From NCBI RefSeq assembly GCF_046348265.1, contig NZ_JAXMEO010000006.1: a DNA stretch of 64,000 nucleotides. One strand, 5' to 3'. This document shows, one piece after another, positions 32,897 through 41,813 of the stretch. The notes below the pieces were generated by a model. The model saw nothing but the letters and a program-made list of their open reading frames with translations. It made no database searches and was not told where the DNA came from. How positions within the stretch are numbered: position 1 is the first letter of the stretch; each line of letters opens with the position of its first letter. Both the position numbers and the translations under genes were made by a program. This DNA comes from Pelomonas sp937871895 (lineage in GTDB: Bacteria > Pseudomonadota > Gammaproteobacteria > Burkholderiales > Burkholderiaceae_C).

Positions 32897-32982
32897 TTGG
32901 TCAGGCCAGTTTACGCAATTTCGTGGATTGGCCTGACCATTCTGGCGGTGCCGGCTGGCCTACCTAGAATTGGTCAGGCCAA
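32897..32982. promoter_or_regulatory. Three FadR-type operators controlling the fucose operon
   Basis: Three copies of the near-palindrome TTGGTCAGGCCAA lie between the divergent fucose operon and its regulator gene: 32897-32909 (forward, last base G), 32928-32940 (inverted, TTGGCCTGACCAT) and 32970-32982 (forward, perfect). Centres are 31 and 42 bp apart, close to three and four helical turns, so bound dimers would sit on one face of the DNA. The TGGT-NNN-(A/G)CCA form fits FadR/GntR binding sites. The regulator assignment is inferred from position. Confidence 0.75.
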
Positions 32983-33010
32983 ATACAGCCAGACCGACAA
33001 GGCGCCGACG

Positions 33011-33745
33011 ATGACCGAACCGACCCGAGCCACTGAACGAGCCGCCGACAAAGCCCCCGGCTCGCGCCGGCTCTACCAGCAGATTGCCGACCGGCTGCGC
33101 GAGCTGATCCGCCAGGGGCAGTTTGGCGTCGGTAGCCGCCTGCCGCCTGAGCGGGAGCTGGCACTGCAGCTCGGCGTGTCGCGGCCTTCGGTGCGCGAGG
33201 CCTTGATTGCGCTGGAGATTGCCGGCTGCGTCGAGGTGCGCATGGGCGCGGGCATCTATGTGCGCGAGGCGGCGGTCTCTGGCGCCGATAGCGCGGCCAC
33301 GCCGGGCCTGGGCGACAGCCCGATGGAACTGATGCAGGCCCGCGCCATGCTCGAAGGCAGCTTGATGGCCCCTGCCTGCGTGCGCGCCAGCCCCGAGGGC
33401 CTGCGCCCCGTGCGCGAGGCCATCGACGAGATGCGCCAGGCCATGCAAGCCGGCCGCAGCGCGCTCGACGCCGACCGGCGTTTCCACCTCGCCATCGCCG
33501 CCCTGGCCGGCAACTCGGTGCTGGAGCGGCTGGTGGCCGAACTCTTTGACGGCCGCTACAGCCCCATCGCCCTGCAACTCAGCGCCCAAACCGACACCCG
33601 CCAGAACTGGCAAGACGCCCTGCGTGAGCACGAGCGCATCCTGCAAGCGCTGGAAGCGCGCGACGCGTTGGCGGCCCAGGTGGCGATGCAGCACCACCTG
33701 CTGTCGGCGCATGAGCGCTGGGCGGGGAATCAGCTCAGCGACTGA
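33011..33745 (+). CDS. FadR/GntR family transcriptional regulator of L-fucose catabolism
   Basis: 244 residues from ATG 33011. The N-terminal winged helix is typical GntR (RLYQQIADRLRELIRQGQFG, RLPPERELALQLGVSRPSVREALIALE) and residues about 90-235 form an FCD ligand domain with metal-binding His/Asp positions (DADRRFHLAIAALAGN and a late HEH-like AQVAMQHHLLSAH). It most likely represses the divergent fucose operon and itself until an intermediate binds. Three matching operators lie between the genes. Confidence 0.9.
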   Translation: MTEPTRATERAADKAPGSRRLYQQIADRLRELIRQGQFGVGSRLPPERELALQLGVSRPSVREALIALEIAGCVEVRMGAGIYVREAAVSGADSAATPGLGDSPMELMQARAMLEGSLMAPACVRASPEGLRPVREAIDEMRQAMQAGRSALDADRRFHLAIAALAGNSVLERLVAELFDGRYSPIALQLSAQTDTRQNWQDALREHERILQALEARDALAAQVAMQHHLLSAHERWAGNQLSD

Positions 33746-33766
33746 GTTCGGACGCCACGGCGGCGA

Positions 33767-34711
<945 letters not shown>

Positions 34712-34728
34712 GCCAGCGACCATAGCAA

Positions 34729-35664
34729 ATGTCCACCGCTTACTTCAGCCCTCCCGAGTGCAGACGCCACGATATGGGCGCCGGCCACCCCGAATGCCCG
34801 GCGCGGCTCGATGCCATCAACGACTGGCTGCTCGCTTCGGGCCTCGATGCCGGCCTGCAGCGCCACGATGCACGGCCAGCCAGCTTGACTGATCTGACCT
34901 TGGCCCACACCCAGGCCTATGTGGCCGAGTTGAGCGACCAGCTGCAGCGCTGCGAGCAGCAGGGCGAGCATGTGGCCCTGGACCCCGACACGGCCGCCAA
35001 CCCGCACACCTGGCGCGCCGCACTGATGGCGGCCGGCGCCGCCGTGCAGGCGACGGACCTGGTGCTGGACGGCCACGCCCAGAACGCCTTTTGCGCCGTG
35101 CGCCCGCCGGGCCACCACGCCACGCGGGACCAGGCCATGGGCTTTTGCTTCTTCAACAACGTGGCCATCGCGGCACGGCATGCGCTCGATGTGCGGGGCT
35201 TGAAGCGGGTGGCCATTGCGGACTTTGACGTCCACCACGGCAATGGCACCGAGGACATCATTGCGGGCGACGAGCGCGTGCTGATGGTGAGCATTTTTCA
35301 AGACGAGCTCTACCCGTATTGCGGCGGCGTGCCCAAGGGCACCAACATGGTCAATGTGCCCATCCCGGCCTACACGCGCGGCGCCGAGGTGCGCGACATC
35401 GTCGAGGCCATGTGGCTGCCGGCGCTGGAGGCCTTCAAGCCCGAGATGATCTTCATCTCGGCCGGCTTTGACGCGCACCGGCTCGACGACCTGGGCCAAC
35501 TGGGCCTGGTGGAGGCCGACTACGAGTGGATCACCCTCAAGCTGCTGGACGTCGCGCGGCGCCACGCCAAGGGGCGTGTCGTTTCCTGCCTCGAAGGGGG
35601 CTACAACCTCAGCGCTCTGGCGCGCAGTGTGGGCGTGCATGTGCGCGCTTTGAGTGAAGCATGA
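34729..35664 (+). CDS. Histone deacetylase family protein (class II-like)
   Basis: 311 residues. Arginase/deacetylase fold motifs are present: HPECPARLDAI, the active-site HH pair in RPPGHHATRDQAMGFCFFNN, the zinc-ligand stretch VAIADFDVHHGNGTEDI and a second metal-ligand region FISAGFDAHRLDD. Bacterial members deacetylate acetylpolyamines or acetyl-lysines. It is close to acetylpolyamine amidohydrolase and HdaH types. The stop overlaps the MscS gene start (ATGA). Confidence 0.9.
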   Translation: MSTAYFSPPECRRHDMGAGHPECPARLDAINDWLLASGLDAGLQRHDARPASLTDLTLAHTQAYVAELSDQLQRCEQQGEHVALDPDTAANPHTWRAALMAAGAAVQATDLVLDGHAQNAFCAVRPPGHHATRDQAMGFCFFNNVAIAARHALDVRGLKRVAIADFDVHHGNGTEDIIAGDERVLMVSIFQDELYPYCGGVPKGTNMVNVPIPAYTRGAEVRDIVEAMWLPALEAFKPEMIFISAGFDAHRLDDLGQLGLVEADYEWITLKLLDVARRHAKGRVVSCLEGGYNLSALARSVGVHVRALSEA

Positions 35665-36977
35665 ATGCTCTGCATGGACCGATGAACTTTGCCGAGCTGG
35701 AGGCCCTGCTGGGCCGCGTCTTCAGCATGGCGGCTTTGGGCGAATGGGCGCTGCTGCTGGCCTGCCTGGGCCTGGCGGCGCTGGTGGCCTGGTGGGCGGG
35801 GCGGCGCAGCACGCGGGGCACGGTGTTGATTGGCGATGGCGCGCTGGACGGCGCGCTCTTCCCGCTGCTGGCGCTGGCCTTGGTGTTTGGCGCGCGGCTG
35901 CTGCTGCCGCACTTTGGCCTCGCGCCCGCGCTGTTCAAGCTGGCGGTGCCGGTGTTGGTGTCGCTGGCCTTGATCCGGCTGGTGGTGCGGGTGCTGGCTG
36001 CCGCCTGGCCTGACTCCGGCGCCATCAAGCTGGCCGAGCGCCTGGGCTCCTGGATCGCCTGGGGCGCCACGGTGCTGTGGATCACGGGCCTGCTGCCCGT
36101 GTTGCTCGACGAACTGGACGACGTGGGCTGGAAGTTCGGCAGCGTCCGGCTCACGCTGCGCAATTTTGTGGAGGGCGGTTTCTCGGCGGTGCTGGTGATG
36201 CTGGTGGCGCTGTGGATCTCGGCCGGCATCGAGGCGCGGCTGATGCGCCAGACCACGCTCGACCTGTCCATGCGCAAGATGGCCGCCAACGTGGTGCGCG
36301 CGCTGCTGCTGCTGATCGGCCTGATCCTGTCACTGTCGGCCGTGGGCATCGACCTCACGGCCCTCGGCGTGCTGGGCGGCGCGCTGGGTGTGGGCTTGGG
36401 CTTTGGCTTGCAAAAGCTGGCGGCCAATTACGTGAGCGGCTTCGTCATCCTGGCCGAGCGGTCTTTGCGCATCGGCGACATGGTCAAGGTCGATGGCTTC
36501 GAGGGCAAGGTGACGGACATCAAGACCCGCTACACCGTGATCCGCTCGCTCACCGGCCGCGAGGCCATCGTGCCCAATGAGCTGCTGATCACGCAGCGCG
36601 TCGAGAACTCGTCGCTGGCTGACGCGCGTGTGCAGGTGACCAGCCTCGTCCAGGTGGCCTATGGCTGCGACGTCGCGGCCGTGATGCAGGCGCTGGCCAA
36701 TGCCGTGTCCGAGGTGCCGCGCGTGCTGAGTCAACCCAGGCCCGTGGTGCACCTCAACCAGTTCGCGGCCGATGGGCTGGAGCTGCTGGTGGTGTTCTGG
36801 ATTGCCGACCCCGAGAACGGCGCGGGGGGTGTGAAGTCCGAGGTCAACCTTGCCATCTTGCGCACGCTGGGCTCGCTGGGTGTTGACATCCCCTACCCGC
36901 AGCGCGTGATCCATGCGATCAGCGCTGCGCCAGCTCCCGCTCCAGCCACGCCCGGGCCAGGGTCCAGTCCCGCTTGA
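35661..36977 (+). CDS. MscS family mechanosensitive ion channel
   Basis: 438 residues. About five membrane segments in the first 240 residues lead to the pore-lining helix and the MscS beta domain: GLGFGLQKLAANYVSGFVIL followed by AERSLRIGDMVKVDGFEGKV and EAIVPNELLITQRVENSS. Longer than E. coli MscS (286) because of extra N-terminal segments. It gates in response to membrane tension during osmotic downshock. It shares ATGA with the deacetylase gene, and its last 59 bp overlap the convergent ECF sigma gene. Confidence 0.9.
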   Translation: MNALHGPMNFAELEALLGRVFSMAALGEWALLLACLGLAALVAWWAGRRSTRGTVLIGDGALDGALFPLLALALVFGARLLLPHFGLAPALFKLAVPVLVSLALIRLVVRVLAAAWPDSGAIKLAERLGSWIAWGATVLWITGLLPVLLDELDDVGWKFGSVRLTLRNFVEGGFSAVLVMLVALWISAGIEARLMRQTTLDLSMRKMAANVVRALLLLIGLILSLSAVGIDLTALGVLGGALGVGLGFGLQKLAANYVSGFVILAERSLRIGDMVKVDGFEGKVTDIKTRYTVIRSLTGREAIVPNELLITQRVENSSLADARVQVTSLVQVAYGCDVAAVMQALANAVSEVPRVLSQPRPVVHLNQFAADGLELLVVFWIADPENGAGGVKSEVNLAILRTLGSLGVDIPYPQRVIHAISAAPAPAPATPGPGSSPA

Positions 36978-37500
36978 CGGTGGCGAGGCTGATGCCCAGC
37001 GCCTCAGCCACTTCCTCGTTCTCCAGCCCGCCAAAGAAGCGCAGCTCCACCACCTTGGCGGCGCGGGGGTCGATGGCCTCGAAGGCCAACAGGGCCTCGT
37101 GCACGGCCACCACGTCGCTGCCCGCGGTGGCGCCAATGTTCTCCAGATGCTCCAGCGTCAGCGGCACCAGGTCGGCCTCGCGCTTGGCGGCGCGGTAGGC
37201 CACCTCGTGCGATACCAGGATGCGCCGCATCATGATGCTCGACACGCTCAGGAAATGCGCGCGGCTCTGCCAGGCGGTGCGGTTCTGCTCAGCCATGCGG
37301 AACCAGGCCTCGTGCACCAGGGCCGTGGTGCTGAGCGTGTGGCCCGGCGCCTCACGCCGCAGGTGGCTGCGCGCCAGGCGCTTGAGCTCGGTGTAGAGCC
37401 GCTCAAAGAGCTGGCTCGACACCTCGGGCCGCGCGGCACCGAGCTGCTGCAGCCACTGGGTGACGGCGGCTGGGTCGAGTTCGTCGTCAAGCGCATTCAT
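36919..37500 (-). CDS. ECF-type sigma factor (Sigma70_ECF, PF07638 type)
   Basis: 193 residues from ATG 37500; a longer frame runs upstream into the kinase promoter region. Region 2 is SQLFERLYTELKRLARSHLR with the TTALVHEAWFRM motif, and region 4 is EVAEALGISLATVKRDWTLARAWL. This is the group of ECF factors that sit beside Ser/Thr kinases rather than anti-sigma factors. It is transcribed divergently from the kinase gene, 128 bp apart, so the kinase probably controls it, perhaps by phosphorylation. Overlaps the MscS gene at its 3' end. Confidence 0.88.
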   Translation of the reverse strand: MNALDDELDPAAVTQWLQQLGAARPEVSSQLFERLYTELKRLARSHLRREAPGHTLSTTALVHEAWFRMAEQNRTAWQSRAHFLSVSSIMMRRILVSHEVAYRAAKREADLVPLTLEHLENIGATAGSDVVAVHEALLAFEAIDPRAAKVVELRFFGGLENEEVAEALGISLATVKRDWTLARAWLERELAQR

Positions 37501-37628
37501 GGCCCAAATTCTCCCCGACGCGCGGGGTGCTGCCGGCGCACCAATCCAGGAAGTCACCGGGGCAGCGGCTCGAAGGCGCGGCTTAGCATTTGTGGTCTCA
37601 AGACCTGCCCCTTCCCAAGCACCTGCCC

Positions 37629-40487
37629 ATGACCGAGCCCGGCCCCGACAAGCACCCAGACTGGGCCCAGGTGCGCGCGCTGTTTGAGTCAGCTTTGCCG
37701 CTGGACGCCGCCGCACGCGAGGCCCTGCTGGCCGACCCAGGTCTGGAGCCGGGCCAAGCGGCCGAGGTGCGGTCGCTGCTGCAGTTTGTGGACGAGACGC
37801 GCGTCGGTCTGCTGGGGCAGGGCGCTGCCGCGCTGGCCGCCCCGCTGCCTGACGACGCCGGGACGGACCGCGTTGGCCAACGCCTCGGCGCCTGGCGCGT
37901 GGTCGAGCCGCTGGGGCGCGGCGGCATGGGCGAGGTCTGGCTGGCCGAGCGGGCCGACGGCGCCTACGCCGGCCAGGCCGCCATCAAGGTGGTGCGCGCG
38001 GGCCGCAGCTCGGCCTCGGTGCTGGCGCGCTTTGCGGTGGAGCAGCAGGCGCTGGCGCGGCTCTCGCACCCGCACATCGCCCACCTGCTGGACGCCGGGC
38101 GCACGGCGGATGGCCAGCCCTATTTCGTGATGGAGCGCGTCAGCGGCCGGCCCATCGATGCCGCCTGCGAGGGCCGGCCCTTGCCTGAGCGGCTGGGCCT
38201 CTTCCTGCAGCTGACCGACGCCGTCGCCCACGCGCACCAGCAGCTGCTGGTGCACCGCGACCTCAAGCCCTCCAACGTGCTGGTGACCGAAGCCGGCCAG
38301 GTCAAGCTGCTGGACTTCGGCATCGCCAAGGCGCTCGATGCGAGCACGCCTGAGGTGGCCGCTGCAGAGACTGAGACCTCCGACGAGGCCACGCTGACCC
38401 GCGCTGGCGAGCGCCCCTTCAGCCCCCGCTACGCCAGCCCCGAGCAAGTGCGCGGCGAGGCCGTGGGCACGGCGACCGACGTCTACAGCCTCGGCGTGCT
38501 GCTCTATGTGATGCTGACCGGCGTCAGCCCCTACGGCCGCAGCGCCAGCACGCCGGCCGATGCCGCACGCAGCGTGCTTGACGAAACCCCGACCCGCCCC
38601 AGCCGCCTGCCGCCAGACCTCGTCGGCCCCGACTGGGAGGCCATGCGCCAACGCCTGCGCGGCGACCTCGACAGCATCCTGCTCAAGGCCCTGGCCAAGC
38701 AGCCCGAGGCCCGCTACGCCAGCGTCGATGCCCTGGCCGCCGATGTGCGCGCCTACCTCGACAAGCGCCCCGTCAGCGCGCGCCGCCAGCGCTGGCCCTA
38801 CCTGGCCACCCGCTTTGTGCAGCGCCACCGCCTGCCCGTGGCCGCCGCGTCACTCGCCACCTTGGCTTTGATCGGCGGCATGGCTGGCACGCTCTGGCAG
38901 GCCCGCGAGGCGCGGCTGGCGCGGGATGCGGCGCAGCGGCATCTGGCGGATGTGCGCAAGCTGGCCAATTCAATGGTCTTCGAGGTCAACGACAGCCTGC
39001 GCAAGGGCGCGACCGAGGCCCAGCGCGCCCTGGCCAAGACCGCGGCCGAGTACCTGGTGCGGCAAGCGGGCATTGCGGATCAGACGGACGAAGAGCGGAT
39101 TGAACTGGCCCGAGCTCTGAACACGCTGGCACGCCTCGAAGGCCATGCCTACAGCCACAACGTGGGCGAGTTCGACGCGGCCCGTGACCACTACCGGCAG
39201 GCTTTGGCGCTGCTTGAGCCGCTGGCTGCCAGGCAGCAAGCGAGCGCGGATTGGCACCGTGCCATGGTGTCCACGCTGGAGGGGCTGTCCTCCGTTCTGC
39301 GGGTGAGGCGAGAGCTGCCTGAGGCGCTGGCGCTGATGCGGCGCGTGGCCGAGCACGCGCGTCAGGCTTCAGCCTTGCAGCCGGGCGAGCTGAAGCCGCG
39401 CGTCTTCGTCTGTGCGGCCTTGATCGAGACCTCATCGCTGGCCTACATGGTGGATGGCGATCTCAGCGTCAATCGACTCGACGACGCGCTGGCCGTGGCC
39501 CCCGAAGTCCTGCAGTGCACCGAGCGTTTGGTGGCTGACTTCCCGCAGCAACCCCGGGCCTGGAAGGTCCGCGCGCTGGGCTTGCATCTCAATGCCGGCC
39601 TGGATGCGGTGATCGGCCGTCTGCCTGCATCTCTCGCGGGTGAGCAGTCGGCGCAGGCCGCAGCGGAACGTTGCTTCAGTCTGCCCGGTGGTGAACCCGA
39701 GCGTGAGTTCATCGAATTGGGCCGCTACCTGCACCTGGGGCGAGCCTTAGGCCGCCTAGGGCAGGAGGCCGAGGCTCGGGCGCAGTTCCATCGGGGGTTG
39801 CTGCGGGCTGAACAGATGCTGTTGGGTGACCCGGGCAATCAGAACCAACGTGTCACCTATCTGGCACTGCTGAACGAGGTCTTGCTGACCGGGCTGCGTG
39901 AAGGTCGGCCGGCCGACGTGCTTCAGGCCTACGAACGGGGCATCGCCAGCTTGAAGAAGGCCGGTGTTGAACTGGAGAGCGATGACGCTCGCGTCGAGCG
40001 CGTCTGGGTGGACGCCGACGCGACCATCGCGCGTGCCTTGCTGCACCAGCGCGCGGCAGCCCGGCAGGCGGCGGAGCGCTTGAATGACTTGCTGCAGCGA
40101 GGCTTGCTGAAGCCTGGAGAGCCGCCGCATGCCGGCGACTTTGGTGCGCTCGCCCGGGTAGAGATGGCGCTGGCGGGCGCATCCGGCGCGAATGCGGCGT
40201 CCGACCTGGCGGGCAAGTCGGCGCAAAGGGCCTTGGACCACATCGCTGAGGTCGTCGGCGCCCGCGACCTACGCGACCAGACTCAGCGAGCTGAAGCTGC
40301 GCAGTTGCTGGGCGTCCTCGCCCAGCTGTCGGACGCTGGGGTGCTGGACGCCGCCCCGCTGCGGCGCGAGATTGCGACGCGTCTGCATGACCTGCTGGAC
40401 CCCTTGGCCAAAGCAGGTAGCTTGCCTCTGGATGCCTCGATGGAAGGGCGCTGGCTGTTGTCTCGGGGAACGCGCGCCTTGCCTTGA
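37629..40487 (+). CDS. Transmembrane Ser/Thr protein kinase with C-terminal sensor region
   Basis: 952 residues from ATG 37629. The Hanks-type kinase domain spans about 85-375: GRGGMGEVW, ATP lysine K120 (AAIKVVRAG), catalytic HRD 209-211 (VHRDLKPSN), DFG 229-231 and the activation segment SPRYASPEQV. A single membrane span lies at about 402-423. The rest, about 530 residues, is periplasmic if the topology is single-pass and looks like TPR-type helices (DEERIELARALNTLARLEGH). It is divergent from an ECF sigma gene and followed by a lipoprotein gene, suggesting a sensor-to-transcription pathway. Confidence 0.9.
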   Translation: MTEPGPDKHPDWAQVRALFESALPLDAAAREALLADPGLEPGQAAEVRSLLQFVDETRVGLLGQGAAALAAPLPDDAGTDRVGQRLGAWRVVEPLGRGGMGEVWLAERADGAYAGQAAIKVVRAGRSSASVLARFAVEQQALARLSHPHIAHLLDAGRTADGQPYFVMERVSGRPIDAACEGRPLPERLGLFLQLTDAVAHAHQQLLVHRDLKPSNVLVTEAGQVKLLDFGIAKALDASTPEVAAAETETSDEATLTRAGERPFSPRYASPEQVRGEAVGTATDVYSLGVLLYVMLTGVSPYGRSASTPADAARSVLDETPTRPSRLPPDLVGPDWEAMRQRLRGDLDSILLKALAKQPEARYASVDALAADVRAYLDKRPVSARRQRWPYLATRFVQRHRLPVAAASLATLALIGGMAGTLWQAREARLARDAAQRHLADVRKLANSMVFEVNDSLRKGATEAQRALAKTAAEYLVRQAGIADQTDEERIELARALNTLARLEGHAYSHNVGEFDAARDHYRQALALLEPLAARQQASADWHRAMVSTLEGLSSVLRVRRELPEALALMRRVAEHARQASALQPGELKPRVFVCAALIETSSLAYMVDGDLSVNRLDDALAVAPEVLQCTERLVADFPQQPRAWKVRALGLHLNAGLDAVIGRLPASLAGEQSAQAAAERCFSLPGGEPEREFIELGRYLHLGRALGRLGQEAEARAQFHRGLLRAEQMLLGDPGNQNQRVTYLALLNEVLLTGLREGRPADVLQAYERGIASLKKAGVELESDDARVERVWVDADATIARALLHQRAAARQAAERLNDLLQRGLLKPGEPPHAGDFGALARVEMALAGASGANAASDLAGKSAQRALDHIAEVVGARDLRDQTQRAEAAQLLGVLAQLSDAGVLDAAPLRREIATRLHDLLDPLAKAGSLPLDASMEGRWLLSRGTRALP

Positions 40488-40625
40488 AGGCTGCCGGGCG
40501 CGGCCCGCTGAGCAGGGGTGCTCAGGGCTTGGCCCCCCATTTGCGGGTGAGATGAGCCGTTGCGGCGTCGGGACCTGCGTAGACGGAATGAAGTCCTCCC
40601 ATTCCTCTTCTCCGGAGATCCCGAC

Positions 40626-41741
40626 ATGCCCCCGCGCGCCCCGATCCGTCCTGCTCCTCGGCCCCTGGCCGTCCTCGCCCTCGTCGGGGCCACCAGCCTG
40701 GTGGCCTGCGGCGGTGGTGGCGACTTCAACCCGCCGCCGTCGCCGCCGCCCGCTCCTGCGCCGGCTCCCGCCCCTGCGCCAGCACCTACCCCAGCGCCGG
40801 CGCCCGCACCCACACCTGCGCCGGAGCCGGCACCTGCGCCAGCGCCCGCACCTACGCCGGCGCCAACCCCAGCGCCCGCTCCCGATCCCACGCCCGCTCC
40901 AACTCCGGCACCCACTCCGGCACCCACTCCGGCTCCCGCACCTGCGCCTGCGCCCACTCCGGCACCAGCACCGGCCCCAGCACCGTCACCTGCGGTGTCC
41001 GGCAATGAATGCGCGCCCTTGGTGGCCAAGGCGGGTGACTCGGTCACCATGCGCTACACCTCCACCTCGGCTGGGTCCACGCCCTACAGCGTGCGCTGGG
41101 ACTTTGCGAGCGGCACCTACAAGGGCTCGGCGGCGGTGGTGGGCACGGTGTCGGTCACCGGCGGTTCGGTCACGTCGGTGGGCTACACGGCCGTCTACCT
41201 CGACCCGGTGACGGGTGCGGCGCTGGGCCAGGACGACGCGGCTGCCGGCGCGAGCGACACGGTCACGACCTATGAGCCGGCCGACTGGCAGCAGCGCCTG
41301 ACCAATGCCGGCATCCAGGGCGGCAGCAGCGGCAAGATTGCCGTGACCGCCACGGTCAAGGGCAAGAGCGTCTCTGACGGCTTTGCGCCGCTGGGTGGCG
41401 CGACGGCCATCGTGATCAAGTACGAGTTCGTCGTGAACCGCGACGCCAACGAGACGGTGACGACGGCGGCCAAGAGCTTCAGCAACGCCTGCAAGTTCCG
41501 CGTGAACTTCCAGGTCAAGGACTTCCAGGTTCAAGGCCCGGCGGCGACAAGCCCGCTGCTGTCGGCCCTGCTGCCCACGCTGCAAGCCGGCTTCACTTAC
41601 CCGACCGATGTGACGCTGTGGACGACCAACGGCATGCCTTGGCAGGTGCCCAAGACCATCACCGTGGTGACGCTGCCGGCCCCCACCGGAGCCATCACCA
41701 GCACCGGCGAGCTGACCGCGCTGACGGTGGCGCCGCGCTGA
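40626..41741 (+). CDS. Lipoprotein with long Pro/Ala linker and C-terminal globular domain
   Basis: 371 residues from ATG 40626. Signal peptide with lipobox LVAC (C28), then GGGGDFN and a nearly pure Pro-Ala/Pro-Thr linker of about 88 residues (about 36-124), then a 245-residue domain beginning with NECAPLVAKAGDSVTMRYTS. That domain is beta-rich and Gly/Ser/Thr-rich with two cysteines, which could form a disulfide. I do not recognise it. The mature protein would be held off the membrane by a stiff, roughly 25-nm spacer. It is 138 bp downstream of the kinase gene on the same strand. Confidence 0.8.
   Translation: MPPRAPIRPAPRPLAVLALVGATSLVACGGGGDFNPPPSPPPAPAPAPAPAPAPTPAPAPAPTPAPEPAPAPAPAPTPAPTPAPAPDPTPAPTPAPTPAPTPAPAPAPAPTPAPAPAPAPSPAVSGNECAPLVAKAGDSVTMRYTSTSAGSTPYSVRWDFASGTYKGSAAVVGTVSVTGGSVTSVGYTAVYLDPVTGAALGQDDAAAGASDTVTTYEPADWQQRLTNAGIQGGSSGKIAVTATVKGKSVSDGFAPLGGATAIVIKYEFVVNRDANETVTTAAKSFSNACKFRVNFQVKDFQVQGPAATSPLLSALLPTLQAGFTYPTDVTLWTTNGMPWQVPKTITVVTLPAPTGAITSTGELTALTVAPR
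40733..41000 (+). repeat. DNA repeat encoding the Pro/Ala linker
   Basis: Imperfect tandem six-base units of the form CC(N)GC(N) code for repeating PA and PT dipeptides in the lipoprotein. Units vary at the third positions (for example CCGGCACCTGCGCC, CCGGCTCCCGCACC), which may slow slippage, yet such arrays commonly vary in length between strains. Confidence 0.85.
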
Positions 41742-41766
41742 GCCCTAGGGCAGCGCTGACAAGCAA

Positions 41767-41794
41767 ACGGGCCGCCCATGGGCGGCCCGTTTTT
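41767..41794. terminator. Rho-independent terminator between the lipoprotein gene and fumarase
   Basis: Perfect 11-bp stem ACGGGCCGCCC/GGGCGGCCCGT (41767-41777, 41780-41790), two-base loop, followed by five T bases on the plus strand (41790-41794) and an A-rich flank (AAGCAAA) on the other. It can stop the lipoprotein transcript and, less strongly, the convergent fumarase transcript. Confidence 0.85.
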
Positions 41795-41813
41795 GTTGGA
41801 TGCAGCGAGTGCG

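Noticed and set aside
40733..41000. CRISPR-like or minisatellite array
   Set aside because: Units are six-base coding repeats in frame with the lipoprotein; there are no spacers.
40283..41050. Long minus-strand frame coding for Gly-Ala-Val repeats
   Set aside because: It is the complement of the Pro/Ala linker of the lipoprotein and continues into the kinase 3' end; no start signal or family.
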